Origin: Candidatus Latescibacterota bacterium
GTDB taxonomy: Bacteria; Latescibacterota; UBA2968; UBA8231
Direction of reading: 5' to 3'
Length of the DNA: 64,000 nt
NCBI GenBank assembly: GCA_022820485.1
Contig: JAJEFJ010000042.1
Coordinates: forward strand, 1 to 64,000
Shown here one piece after another: positions 1-9,460 of this stretch; within the stretch, counting starts at the first letter, position 1, and each line of letters opens with the position of its first letter. Made by a program: the position numbers and the translations under genes. The notes under the pieces are model-generated. The model did not search any database and had not been told where the DNA came from. It saw nothing but the letters and a program-made list of their open reading frames with translations.

Positions 1-1
1 T

Positions 2-1048
2 CCCCCCGGAGAAACCCAAGCCATCATCGTCGTGCTGACGATGGACGATACCGAGCAAGAGGACGACGAGATATTCAAGGTGAAGCTGTTGAACACACCC
101 AGCGAGGTCGAAGCCTTCGGCACCATCACCGATAACGACGACGCCAGCAGCACCCCCGCTGAAGACAGTCTAAAGTCGGGCACCGCTGAGGACACGCCCA
201 AGCCAGTGCCCTTTGTTTTCACCGAGGCCGTCGCCGATCAAGTATATACGGCCGAAGTGGCGATCCGGCCGCTGGTGCTGCCGGCCGCGTCGGGCGGGAT
301 TCCACCGATGACGTACAAAGTGGTGGGGCTGCCGGCTGGCCTGACGTTTGACCCGACCACCCGAACCATCGCCGGCATGCCGATAGCAGCCACCGACGGC
401 GCCGTCTCTGTTCTGTATTATGTGACCGACAGCGGCGACGAGATGGACACCTTGATCTTTACCATTACGGTCAACCCACCGCTGAGTTTTGGTGACCTTT
501 TCGGCTCCGGCAAGGTCGTGCCGACCGCTTCACCAATCCGCGTATTCGTCGTTGGCCAGCGCATGGAGGGCCTCGTGTTGCCGGAGGCGTCGGGCGGGAC
601 TCCACCGCTGACGTATAGTCTTGCCGGGCTACCGGCCGGCCTCGCGTTTGACGCGGCCACGCGGACGATGTCGGGCACGCCGAGCGCGGCGAGCGAATCC
701 GCATATACGTACACCGTTACCGACGCCAAAGGCACGACCGCGTCGCTGTCGTTGCAGCCGCTGCCAGCCGCCTTTTCCTTGGCGGACAATTTCCCCAACC
801 CGTTTAATCCAACGACGACGATCCACTATGCGCTGCCGCAGGCGGCAGACGTGGAGTTGACCGTGTATAACATCGTCGGTCAGCCGGTGCGGACGCTGGT
901 GGCCGAGTACCAGAACGCGGGGCACTACGCGGTAGAATGGGATGCAACCGATGACAGCGGCCATCGCGTGTCGTCGGGGATGTACTTCTATCGCTTGCAG
1001 GCCGGAGAGGAGTTCCACGAAGTCAAGAAGATGCTGCTACTCAGGTAG
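2..1048 (+). CDS. Secreted repeat protein, C-terminal part (Calx-beta, Ig-like repeats, sorting-type tail)
   Basis: The frame is open to the first base, so the start is upstream. The visible part begins with the end of a Calx-beta-like module (acidic DDTEQEDDEIF, then GTITDNDD). Two very similar putative-Ig (He_PIG-like) repeats follow, each with a core like SGGTPPLTYSLAGLPAGL. The last ~90 residues, from NFPNPFNPTTTI to GMYFYRLQAGE, match the FlgD/Por-secretion-tail type of C-terminal domain common on exported proteins of the FCB group. It is probably a surface or secreted adhesion or binding protein. Whether the tail is a real type IX signal is not shown here. No homologous gene lies next to it; the FemAB-like gene starts 119 bp downstream. 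Confidence 0.8.
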   Translation, partial: PPGETQAIIVVLTMDDTEQEDDEIFKVKLLNTPSEVEAFGTITDNDDASSTPAEDSLKSGTAEDTPKPVPFVFTEAVADQVYTAEVAIRPLVLPAASGGIPPMTYKVVGLPAGLTFDPTTRTIAGMPIAATDGAVSVLYYVTDSGDEMDTLIFTITVNPPLSFGDLFGSGKVVPTASPIRVFVVGQRMEGLVLPEASGGTPPLTYSLAGLPAGLAFDAATRTMSGTPSAASESAYTYTVTDAKGTTASLSLQPLPAAFSLADNFPNPFNPTTTIHYALPQAADVELTVYNIVGQPVRTLVAEYQNAGHYAVEWDATDDSGHRVSSGMYFYRLQAGEEFHEVKKMLLLR

Positions 1049-1167
1049 GCTTCGACAAGCTCAGACTTCGGAGAAATTCGGCAAGCTCAGTCAAGGCGGC
1101 GCGGCGCACTTGCGGCGCGGCGAGCGAGTTCGCAAAATGGGGTAGGAATCTAACCGCGAAATCGCCT
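1049..1167. repeat. Short intergenic repeat CTTCGACAAGCTCAG and GC-rich tandem-like tract
   Basis: Right after the stop codon the sequence reads gCTTCGACAAGCTCAG, and 24 bases later a related TTCGGCAAGCTCAG. The first is the kind of short motif dispersed in many bacterial genomes. A GC-rich stretch built from GGCGGCGCGGCG-like units follows. No ribosome binding site is obvious before the next gene. Confidence 0.4.
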
Positions 1168-2151
1168 GTGGCCGACACCTTTGAAATCCACCTCGTCGCC
1201 GACGACACTGCTTGGGACGCCTTCGTCCGCCGTGCCGTCGGTGGCACGGTATTTTCCACCAGCGCGTGGCTGCGCTGTGTTGCGGCCGCCACCGGCGGTC
1301 AAGTAAACCGCCTCGGCTGCTACCGCAACGACCGCCTCGTAGCCGGTATCAGCGGCTTGGCTCGCCGCCGCATGGGTCTCTACCGCCTCGAAACCCCAGA
1401 GCTGACGCCCTACACCGGCTTACTCCTCGCTCCGGTCACTGGCAAAGGACCAGCCAAAGCCGAAGCAGCCCAACACCGCGCTTGCACGCATCTGCTTGAC
1501 TATCTCGCCAAGCACTACGACCGCGTCTTCCTAGTCCATTCACCAGCCATCGCCGATGTGCGCCCCTTCACTTGGCAGGGCTGGGACGCGCACCTTCGCT
1601 ATACCTATCGGCTGCCGCTCGGCGACAGCAACGCACTTTGGGAGCGAACCGAGCGCCGCACGCGCACTGCCATTCGCAAGGCTGAAAAACTCGGCTATCA
1701 ACTGCGGCCCACCGGCGATGTCGCGCTGTTTCGGCGGCAGTACGAGGCCATCTACGCCAACCAAGCCGACGGCCCCCCAATCGCCGCGGCCTTGGCCGAA
1801 CGCTTTGTCGCCACAGCTTTAGAGGCTGGTTTAGCCCAAGCGTACGAAATCGCCTCCCCAGACGGGCCAGCCGCGATCGTCGCCTTTGTCGAGGGCTTCG
1901 ACACTACCTATGCCTGGGCCGCAGGAGCCGACCCGGCTTACAATCACACGGGTGCCATCTCGCTGTTGTATTGGCAGTACTGGGATGCGGTCGATCACAA
2001 CTGCTTTGACTTCGTCGGCGCCAACATGCCGAGCATCGCCTTTTTCAAGCGCGGCTTTGGCTGCGACCTCGTACCGTACTACGCGGTCGTCGGCTACAAG
2101 AGCCGCTGGGTCAAACGCGCTTTTGGACTCCGCCAAGCCCTTCGCGGCTGA
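1168..2151 (+). CDS. FemAB/GNAT-fold acyl- or aminoacyltransferase-like protein
   Basis: A 327-residue protein of the BioF-associated GNAT/FemAB (Acetyltransf_6) type. Its middle carries ERTERRTRTAIRKAEKLGY, the typical 'RRNIRKAEK' segment of this family, and the C-terminal half has YAWAAGADPAYNHTGAISLLY and FDFVGANMPSIAFFKRGFG, the usual second GNAT-half motifs ending near a Phe-Lys-x-Gly-Phe-Gly turn. Family members transfer amino acids or acyl groups in cell-wall, lipid or exopolysaccharide synthesis; the substrate cannot be read from the sequence. The start used is GTG at 1168, because the similarity begins immediately after it. It stands alone, convergent with the membrane protein gene ending at 2158. 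Confidence 0.72.
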   Translation: MADTFEIHLVADDTAWDAFVRRAVGGTVFSTSAWLRCVAAATGGQVNRLGCYRNDRLVAGISGLARRRMGLYRLETPELTPYTGLLLAPVTGKGPAKAEAAQHRACTHLLDYLAKHYDRVFLVHSPAIADVRPFTWQGWDAHLRYTYRLPLGDSNALWERTERRTRTAIRKAEKLGYQLRPTGDVALFRRQYEAIYANQADGPPIAAALAERFVATALEAGLAQAYEIASPDGPAAIVAFVEGFDTTYAWAAGADPAYNHTGAISLLYWQYWDAVDHNCFDFVGANMPSIAFFKRGFGCDLVPYYAVVGYKSRWVKRAFGLRQALRG

Positions 2152-2157
2152 CGCGTC

Positions 2158-4128
2158 TCAATAGTGCAACTGCGTCACCGACTTAGAAATCAACGCAATC
2201 GCCACCGCGGACATGCCCACCAAACCCATCCCACACGCATACCCCGCCAACAACACCGGCGCGTATTGCCGCCACTGCTGCGTCCCAAAGCGTGGCTCCA
2301 GCCAATAGCGGGCCAGCAGGGCACCGGCCATCTCCGGGATCAGCAAATGCGGCAAACCCCCAAGGCCGCGCACAAACCCGTACACCAGCGAAATCGGCCA
2401 CCCCAACCACGACATCACCCCAAACAGCCCCCCAGCCATCACAAAACTCCCCGCGATCCACCACCCCTTAATCGCCTGATCAAACAGCGTCTCCCCGCCC
2501 AACGTCGCCGAGTACCACAAGCACTGGCGCAGCGCAATGAGATGCCAATACGTCTGCGCGTATTGGAAGGTCGGCGAGGGGATAGGTTCCATCTGCCAGA
2601 CCAGCGACCAAAACACAAAGCCGCAGACCAAACTCAGCGGCAACAGCAACAGCTCGGCCTTGAGAATCGACGAGAAGCGCGTCCCGGTCAGCTCCACTTC
2701 GCGGAAGAGCTGGGCGCGCCGGCCGTGATCGGAGTATGGTATGGGCGCAAACCATATATCAATACCTTTGTAGCCGCTCAAAATAAAAGCGCCTTCGCGC
2801 AGCAGCGGAAAGCTGACCAACTGTCCCGTCAGCCCGGCCATGCGCGCATTGACATACGAAATCACCGGCGTCACCACGAAGCCAAAAAGCAGCAAAAAGA
2901 TCAGCGGAAACTCGTCGTCTTCTAGCAGCAACACGCAGAGCCAAATCATGGCCAACGTCGATAGGACATATCCGCCAATCGCTATCCACAGCGGGAAGTC
3001 GCCCCGACCGACCGGCGTATCCCGCAACGGACGGTGCCCGCCCTGACGGCGCGAGGCCCGCACCGACAGCACGGCGTGTACCAAACCAATCGCACCGACA
3101 GCCGCTCCCGCGCCAATGTACACGCTCATCCACACGTCGATGTCATTGGCAAAATTCGTCAGAATCGCGTCCATGCCCGGTCGCCAGTGCGTCAACATGC
3201 CAGCGTGGTAGAGAATCGGGCTGCCCAAGGCATGAACCATAGCCGCGACAAACGTGCCAACGACGATCCAAAACGGCAGCACCATCCCCAACAGCACCAA
3301 GCCCAAGTCCGTACCAATGCCCAAGGGTGCAGCCGGCAGAATGGTCTCCGTAGTGCGCGTCAGGTCGATCCAAGGAATGGGCAACAGAACGATGGGATCG
3401 CTGGCAATCAATCCAGTCAGCGCCGGCAACCCCACGTACACCGCGCCGAACAGCAACCCAATCCCCATGCCCACCGAGAACACCCGCCACCGCCAACTAT
3501 CTCGCTCCTCGTCGCTCTCGGCCAGCGCTGTCGCCCCTTGCGCGGCGACCGGTGCCAACGGAAAGGGCAAGCGCTCCACATCGGACGTGACCCGAAAGAG
3601 GATGTAGCCGAGCGTGAACCACTCGACCCGCGACAACACCTGCGAGGCGACCAGCACGACCATTGGCGGGATCCACGCCCGGTGCAAAAAGCTGCGCCCC
3701 ATCAGCGCATCGGAACCAATCGGCGGCGCGACCCATTCCGGGATGTGCTCGGCAATGCCAAAACCAGCCGCGGCCTGCGATTGCACGAGGTACTGGTTCC
3801 ACACCAGTTGCCCAAACGGCCCGCCGGCCAGCATGGTGCCGCCAATGACGCCAGCCAAACCACCGGCAATGTAGTAGATCAGGTAAATCTCCTGGCGCGT
3901 CAGCGAGGAAAAAGAACGCCGCGCCAGCTCGGAAAACAGTATGATGGTCACCCACTCGGCAGCCGCGCCGAGCGATGCGCCGGCAATCAGGCCCATGTAA
4001 ATGGCACCGGGCATCATGATAAAGCCGACGAAGAACGCCCCGGCCACAGTCCGTGCAGTAAAGCCCTCGCGGAAGCGCGTCGGGGGCTGCATCAGATCGC
4101 GGTAGCTAGTTAGATCGTTAGCCGTCAC
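2158..4128 (-). CDS. Large polytopic membrane protein, OPT-like (second gene of a pair)
   Basis: A 656-residue protein with about 14 hydrophobic segments, e.g. FFVGFIMMPGAIYMGLIAGA and AGGLAGVIGGTMLAGGPFG. The motif EWFTLGYILFRVTSDVERLP followed by FPLAPV recalls the conserved cytoplasmic loop of the OPT/DUF6785-like transporters. The open frame runs up to 4440, but those extra residues are a shadow of the upstream gene. The likely start is GTG at 4128, which overlaps the upstream stop (GTGA), so the two genes are translationally coupled. It is probably a transporter subunit or paralogous partner of the 4125-6029 protein in the inner membrane. The substrate is unknown; the family name is from memory and needs a profile search. 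Confidence 0.66.
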   Translation of the reverse strand: MTANDLTSYRDLMQPPTRFREGFTARTVAGAFFVGFIMMPGAIYMGLIAGASLGAAAEWVTIILFSELARRSFSSLTRQEIYLIYYIAGGLAGVIGGTMLAGGPFGQLVWNQYLVQSQAAAGFGIAEHIPEWVAPPIGSDALMGRSFLHRAWIPPMVVLVASQVLSRVEWFTLGYILFRVTSDVERLPFPLAPVAAQGATALAESDEERDSWRWRVFSVGMGIGLLFGAVYVGLPALTGLIASDPIVLLPIPWIDLTRTTETILPAAPLGIGTDLGLVLLGMVLPFWIVVGTFVAAMVHALGSPILYHAGMLTHWRPGMDAILTNFANDIDVWMSVYIGAGAAVGAIGLVHAVLSVRASRRQGGHRPLRDTPVGRGDFPLWIAIGGYVLSTLAMIWLCVLLLEDDEFPLIFLLLFGFVVTPVISYVNARMAGLTGQLVSFPLLREGAFILSGYKGIDIWFAPIPYSDHGRRAQLFREVELTGTRFSSILKAELLLLPLSLVCGFVFWSLVWQMEPIPSPTFQYAQTYWHLIALRQCLWYSATLGGETLFDQAIKGWWIAGSFVMAGGLFGVMSWLGWPISLVYGFVRGLGGLPHLLIPEMAGALLARYWLEPRFGTQQWRQYAPVLLAGYACGMGLVGMSAVAIALISKSVTQLHY

Positions 4129-6029
4129 GGTCGGTATCCACCTCCCATTTCGCCCTGCCACAGCGCGACTGTGGCCCACACCAGCCGCATGGCGACCTCG
4201 CCGCAAATCATCCCCAAGAAAAACGGCATGACCCGCCGGTAAGTTTGCGCTCCTCCGTAGCGCACCGCCAGCCACTTGCACAGCCAGCCGCACAACACCG
4301 ATCCCCACACCAGCCAGCCAAAACCCGTGCCAAAGACAAAGCCCATCGGATGCAAGGGCCAGCGCAGAAAGTGCTGGCGCATCAACGCCAAGAAATAGGT
4401 ACAGCCCGCCCCAACCGCGTGAAATCCCAAGCGCACCCAATCCGTGCCCCCATCTACGGTGCCCGCGTCTTTGAACAAGTAGTTGTAGTAGCGGCCAATG
4501 CGCGCCTCAGACCGCGCGCCGCCCTGTTCCTGCAAGGCAAACAGCCCGTGCTCGTAGATCGTCTCCAATGAAAACACGTAGCCGGCCCCCAATCCAACGG
4601 CCAACCCCAAAGCCATTCCCCAAATCAAGCGGCGCGGCGACACGCCGTGCATCTCGGCCAGTTTCAGCCCCTCAAATTGCAGGGCGGGCCAGATCCCAAT
4701 CATCGTAAAGCCAAACACCGCCAAAAAGCCAAAGCCCATGTAAGTTTCATCGGAAAAATGCCCAGCGCCGGTTCCCAAGATCACGAAGAACAGATAGCCC
4801 ACAATCTGCGGCATCCCCACAATGGGCAGGCCCCCGTCGACCCGCAGCCGCGCAAACGTCAACGCCAACAGCAACACCAACAACAGTGCCGCAATGCCCA
4901 TCAGCGGCGGCACCCCCAACGCCGTAGTCCACGCCCACAGCATCAACAGCCCAACCACAAGCCCCCACGTCGCCCGGCTGCGCCAAGAAATCGCCGCCGC
5001 CAGTGCCCGCCGCGCCGACCACAGGCTGAACAGTCCCAAAAACAGCAAACCACCGCGCGCCTGCGTCATAAAGAAAGGGAAGTGACTCGGCCAATCTAGC
5101 CACGGCGACCCGTGCCCGGGGATGAAGTCGCCGCGATATTCCGAGCGCCCGAGGAAGTGGGCCACTAGCAATTGCACGCGAGTGAGCAGATAGAAGAACC
5201 ACGTGCTGAACGACACTTCCACCGGTGCGAGAAAAGCCGCGCCCACCAACAGCGGGACAAACTCAAAGTGGAACGGCGACTCAAAAGGGGCCATGGCTTT
5301 CCACGGGTCGTCGAGCAAGAAATGCTCCATTGCCAATCTCGTGGTGATCTCGGGCACGCTCGGCATGTAGTGATGCCACCCATTGATCCCCAACAGTACG
5401 GTCGGCACCAACGCGCCCCACCAAAACAGCCGCTGGCCAAACAGGTCTCCGGCAATGAGGGCGCGGGGAACTTCGAGCAGCGGAAATCCCAACCGCTCGG
5501 TTTCCAGCCAGCGCTGCCGCAACAGCCAAACCAAGCAAAAGCAGGTCAGAAAGAACGCGCCGAAAAACACACTCCACATCGCCAGCGGCCACAGCCATGC
5601 CCCCCAAGGCACGGCCGTGCCGCCTTCAAACGCCCCGATGGCCGGTGCCTCACTCGGCCCACCCGGCACCAACCAGTCTGGGACGACCTTCAGGAAGCGA
5701 TAATAGGGTCCAGTCGGCTGGGCAAAGCCCCCGTAGAAACCCGTCACCAAACCCGGCAAAAACCGATGCATCAGGCCGGAAGCGGTCGCCGACACCCCAA
5801 TTACCAGCGCGGCGTAGAGCACCGCGCGGTCCCCCGGGCCAAGCCAGCGACGCATTAAAGTAACTGCTGCCAAAGCCCCTAATGGCACGGCGAGAAAAAC
5901 CTGCGCCCCCGGCATACTCCCAGCCCCGGCTAAATGCGGGCCGTTATACAGCAATTCAACGCGCTGGAGCAACCACCCGCTCGCGACCGTGATACCGACG
6001 ATGAGCGCGGCTAAACGCAGCGCAGCCAT
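4125..6029 (-). CDS. DUF6785-type polytopic membrane protein (first gene of a pair)
   Basis: A 634-residue integral membrane protein, 12-14 predicted segments. It shares a signature with the proteins at 27860 and 36176: VPWGAWLWPLAMW, then RQRWLETERLGFPLLEVP, and near the C-terminus a WGSVLCGWLCKW segment ending in GEMGG. This resembles what RefSeq calls DUF6785/DUF6784 proteins, distantly like oligopeptide transporters. The start ATG at 6029 has a weak GAG-type ribosome site. It overlaps the downstream gene by 4 bp (GTGA). The pair probably forms one transporter or works on one substrate; no soluble partner is encoded beside it, so the cargo cannot be inferred. Confidence 0.68.
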   Translation of the reverse strand: MAALRLAALIVGITVASGWLLQRVELLYNGPHLAGAGSMPGAQVFLAVPLGALAAVTLMRRWLGPGDRAVLYAALVIGVSATASGLMHRFLPGLVTGFYGGFAQPTGPYYRFLKVVPDWLVPGGPSEAPAIGAFEGGTAVPWGAWLWPLAMWSVFFGAFFLTCFCLVWLLRQRWLETERLGFPLLEVPRALIAGDLFGQRLFWWGALVPTVLLGINGWHHYMPSVPEITTRLAMEHFLLDDPWKAMAPFESPFHFEFVPLLVGAAFLAPVEVSFSTWFFYLLTRVQLLVAHFLGRSEYRGDFIPGHGSPWLDWPSHFPFFMTQARGGLLFLGLFSLWSARRALAAAISWRSRATWGLVVGLLMLWAWTTALGVPPLMGIAALLLVLLLALTFARLRVDGGLPIVGMPQIVGYLFFVILGTGAGHFSDETYMGFGFLAVFGFTMIGIWPALQFEGLKLAEMHGVSPRRLIWGMALGLAVGLGAGYVFSLETIYEHGLFALQEQGGARSEARIGRYYNYLFKDAGTVDGGTDWVRLGFHAVGAGCTYFLALMRQHFLRWPLHPMGFVFGTGFGWLVWGSVLCGWLCKWLAVRYGGAQTYRRVMPFFLGMICGEVAMRLVWATVALWQGEMGGGYRP

Positions 6030-6073
6030 CTCGTAAATCTTTCTACCATTCCTTGCGTTGTCTTAGTCGCCAT

Positions 6074-6132
6074 TTTAGACCATCTCATATTGACTTAGGA
6101 GCTTAGTATTCTACCCATATACATTAGACTAA
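6074..6132 (+). repeat. Direct repeat copy A (flanks the M55 gene)
   Basis: This 59-bp stretch shares most of its length with 7221-7287: TTTAGAC(C/T)ATC, then ATTGACTT, TTAGTATTCTACC and a CAT(T/C)AGAC(T/C)AA end. Copy B has an extra ~11 bp near its left side and a 3-bp deletion near the right. Both copies point the same way and bracket the M55 peptidase gene. Each contains a TTGACT that could act as a -35 box, but no convincing -10 at normal spacing. Confidence 0.6.
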
Positions 6133-6157
6133 AAAAACTGCGCCAGAAAGCCTCATC

Positions 6158-6250
6158 AGAGCTTTAGCGGCTGTCCTCAAGATCGGCTACTTGACCGTTG
6201 CGAAGAGAGGCCATTTCGTATTGGGCGATCTAAAAGCAACGCGGTCCGAA
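6158..6250 (+). pseudogene. Remnant of a winged-helix gene like the one at 11459
   Basis: Read in one frame, this stretch gives VLKIGYLTVAKRGHFVLGDL, which resembles the winged-helix end of the 360-residue protein at 11459 (ITEKGRFVLGDL). The 18 bases at 6214-6231 are identical to 11677-11694, and the bases just upstream are also clearly related. Nothing intact remains around it: the frame is closed upstream and there is no start. It reads as a decayed copy of the N-terminal domain. It lies between direct repeat A and the M55 gene. Confidence 0.6.
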
Positions 6251-6295
6251 AGTGAATTCACGGGACGCAAAATATCCCAACAATAGGAGAATCCC

Positions 6296-7129
6296 ATGAG
6301 CGTGAAATCCGTTTATATGATGACCGATTTGGAAGGCGTAGCCGGCGTCGATGATTGGGACCCGAGGCACCGGGACGATGCGACAACGGCAAAAGGCGTG
6401 TACGACCGCGCCGAGATGCAGCGCTTGCTGACCGGCGAAGTCAATGCCGCGGCCGAAGGCTTATTTGCAGCAGGTGTCGAAGAAATCATCATCAATGACG
6501 CGCATGGGGCGGGGCGCACGATTTTGTCCGAAGAATTGATCTCAGGCGTAAAACTGGTCCAAGGTGTCAAGCGACCGTGCTGGTTGCCGGGTTTATCGCC
6601 TAAATTTGATGCCTTGATCCAAGTGGGCATGCACGCAATGACCGGCACACCCAACGGCTGCCTCGCCCATTCGATGAGCCAAAATATGGTCTATCGCGTC
6701 AATGGTGTCGAAGTCGGCGAGATGGAAATGGCGGCGTATTTGTGTGGCCATCTAAGTATTCCCTGGGTCTTTACAGCGGGCGATCTGCACGCCTGCACCG
6801 AATCCGAGCGCTGGGTCCACGGCATTGTCACAGCACCTGTAAAAGAAGGGCTGGGAGAATTATGCGCCCTGCACATGGCACCAACAGACGCTCGCGCCCT
6901 GATTAAGACGCGCGTGCAAGAAGCCATGGCGGTCGCCCAAAACATCGAACCGCTCATTGCAAAACGTCCGGTGGTGGTGGAAGTAACGCACCCCGACCCC
7001 GATCGTCTTTCCGTACCAGAAGGAGTTGAGCGCGTGGACGACGTTACGATTCGGTGCCAAGGCGACTCCTTCTGGCAGGTATTTCACAACATGGTTTATG
7101 GCAAACCCGATTTTCCAGTTCCCGCGTAA
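6296..7129 (+). CDS. M55-family D-aminopeptidase (DppA-like)
   Basis: A 277-residue cytoplasmic zinc peptidase of family M55, which releases N-terminal D-amino acids from peptides such as cell-wall-derived ones. Family metal ligands are visible: D11 and E13 in TDLEG, H70 in NDAHG, H113 in GMHA, and E142/E144 in GEMEM. Length is typical. The start ATG is preceded by AGGAG at good spacing. In other bacteria such genes often sit with peptide transporters. Here it is divergent from the membrane protein pair ending at 6029, and it is bracketed by direct repeats at 6074 and 7221. Confidence 0.85.
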   Translation: MSVKSVYMMTDLEGVAGVDDWDPRHRDDATTAKGVYDRAEMQRLLTGEVNAAAEGLFAAGVEEIIINDAHGAGRTILSEELISGVKLVQGVKRPCWLPGLSPKFDALIQVGMHAMTGTPNGCLAHSMSQNMVYRVNGVEVGEMEMAAYLCGHLSIPWVFTAGDLHACTESERWVHGIVTAPVKEGLGELCALHMAPTDARALIKTRVQEAMAVAQNIEPLIAKRPVVVEVTHPDPDRLSVPEGVERVDDVTIRCQGDSFWQVFHNMVYGKPDFPVPA

Positions 7130-7143
7130 CGGACCGGGTGGCG

Positions 7144-7194
7144 TTAGGTGCCGACTTCTTGAGTTCGCTCGTACACAGCCCCGAGCATGGTGTT
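7144..7194 (-). pseudogene. Short remnant of an FtsX/MacB-type permease gene
   Basis: On the minus strand these 51 bases read NTMLGAVYERTQEVGT and then a stop. This matches NTMLGAVYERTQEIGT inside the large FtsX-type protein encoded at 12635-17041 (DNA around 13365-13403), with near-identical bases. It is the conserved motif of the FtsX/MacB permease core. No open frame surrounds it, so it is a leftover fragment of a second FtsX-like gene, lying between the M55 gene and direct repeat B. Confidence 0.7.
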
Positions 7195-7220
7195 GTCCTC
7201 GGACGCCAGACTTTTGAGGC

Positions 7221-7287
7221 TTTAGACTATCCCAAGAAGCCCTCTTATTGACTTCGGGATTTAGTATTCTACCTTACATCAGACCAA
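7221..7287 (+). repeat. Direct repeat copy B (upstream of the restriction-modification gene)
   Basis: Second copy of the repeat described at 6074-6132, in the same orientation, ending 79 bp before the restriction-modification start. The core ATTGACTT, TTAGTATTCTACC and the AGACCAA end are conserved. It may carry the promoter of the downstream gene, or mark a recombination junction of the accessory region. Confidence 0.6.
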
Positions 7288-9460
7288 GGGAACCGAATAA
7301 TAATAGAAGCGGCCTCATACCGGTAGAATTAAAGATATTCCTCTTCCGAAGAGAGCAAAAGACTCCATGAATCAAAACCTTGAAGCACTGATTGAAGAAC
7401 ACGCCAAGATTATGGCCGAACAGATGGTGGAGGCCGCTGCATGGGCAGGGTCGGAAGAAGACATTCGCCATGCGTGCAACAAGCTTATTGACGAATTCAT
7501 CAAGAAAGCAGGGCTGACCGTCAAAGGTCGCCATGAATACGGCTTAGCAGGTGGGCGCATTGACTCGAAATACGGTGGCGTGGTCATCGAATACAAAGAC
7601 CCAAAGGGTGCCGGAAGAATTACAGAGGATAAGAACGCGTCGGGCGTTAGGGCCGTCGTCGAACAACTCAACAGGCGATTCCGGGACTTTCAGGCAGAAG
7701 AGCATGTCGGTATGGAGCGTATCTTTGGCGTGGGCTGCGATGGCGACACGTTCGTGTTCGTACGGATGCACAAGGCCAAGCTTGAGGCCGAGGATCCACA
7801 GCCAGTCACGCCGCATACGGTCCAACGCCTGCTCCGGGCCATCATCTCGTTAGGCGCACGAGGGCTTTCCTTCACGCCCGAAAACTTAGCCGCCGACTTC
7901 GGTTCCGAAGGCCAGAGCGCCCAAGAGGGTGTCCAGCGCATTCATACCCTAATCCACGAAACCGAGAATCCCAAGGCTCAGACATTCTTCCGCCAGTGGC
8001 AGATTCTCTTCGGCGAGGTTTGCGGCTACGATATCCAAGGTCAGAACGCCAAAGTCAACAAACTGGCCGATCATTATGACGTGCCCAATCCTGATCCGGC
8101 CGAACTCCTCTTCGCTGTCCACACTTACTATGCCATATTTATGAAGATGCTAGCCGCCGAGATTGTCTCGTCATTTTCGCCTCTTGGGACCTCAACGCTC
8201 AAGAAACTCATTTCCGCACCTACTTCAGCCAGATTAAGGGACGAATTGCGGAATCTCGAACAGGGTGGCATCTGGTCGCAACTTGGCATCCGCAATTTTC
8301 TCGAAGGCGATCTCTTCTCTTGGTATCTCGACGCTTGGAACGAGGGCTGTGCAGCCGCCGTCCATACCATGACGCAAGCACTCGACCAATTCGACCCGAC
8401 TACCCTCAGCGTCGATCCCGCCGAATCCCGCGACTTGCTCAAGCAGCTATACCAACAACTCTTCCCCAAATCCGTCCGCCACGACCTTGGCGAATACTAC
8501 ACACCTGATTGGCTAGCCGAACTCGTACTCGACGAACTCGGCTATGACGGCAACCCGGACAAGCGGCTTCTCGATCCTGCATGCGGTTCGGGCACTTTTC
8601 TCGTCATGGCACTGAATCGAGTCAAAACGTGGTACGACGAACACCGCTACGGATGCGGCTTTGGTGAAGACGAGTTGCTGCAAAAAATACTGCACAATAT
8701 CATCGGCTTTGATCTCAATCCGCTGGCGGTCATGGCTGCCCGTACCAACTACTTGATGGCCATTCGCGAGCTATTACATCATGCGGCTGACGTCGAACTG
8801 CCCGTCTATCTGTGCGATTCGATCATGACGCCATCGGAACACGGCGACTTCTTCATCGGAAGCTGGGGCAAGGCGCGACAACTTAAGACCAGCGCTGGCG
8901 ATTTCAATATCCCTGCGGAAGTCGCAGAAGACCGCAACCGTATCGGTCGCTATGCCGACACGCTTGAGTTTTGTATCAGCAATGGATACTCTCCCGAAGA
9001 GTTTCTCAAGCGCTGCGAAGGCGAGGCTATACCCGCCACAGAAGCCAAACTCCACAAGCAACTTTATCGCCATCTTCAGCAACTTGATGCAGACAATAAG
9101 AACGGTATATGGGCACGCATCATTAAAAATGCCTTTGCACCTCTATTCATCGGCAAAGTGGACTATGTGGCCGGCAATCCACCCTGGGTTAATTGGGAGC
9201 ACCTACCCGACGATTATCGTGCCGCGATGAAACCACGCTGGCAGGAATACAATCTGTTTACGCTGTCGGGATCAGACGGCCGCTTGGGAGGAGGTAAAAA
9301 AGACCTTTCCATGCTGTTCACGTATTCCTCCGTAGACAACTATCTGGAACAAGGCGGCAGGCTTGGTTTTGTCATTACTCAGAGCGTATTCAAGACGCAA
9401 GGTGGGGGAGACGGTTTTAGGCAACTCCGCTATGTGCAAGCTGAGTCTTGCCAGTCATGG

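Noticed and set aside
2164..4113. Long plus-strand ORFs (253 and 359 codons) over the membrane protein gene
   Set aside because: They are antisense to a clear membrane protein, rich in Arg/Pro/Gln/His, with no family match.
4129..4440. An N-terminal extension of the 2158 membrane protein
   Set aside because: The extra 104 codons lie inside the upstream gene in another frame and have shadow-like composition; GTG at 4128 overlapping the stop is the natural start.
6090..6117. A -35/-10 promoter inside repeat A (TTGACT then TACCCA)
   Set aside because: The -10 is poor and spacing is off; kept only as a repeat.
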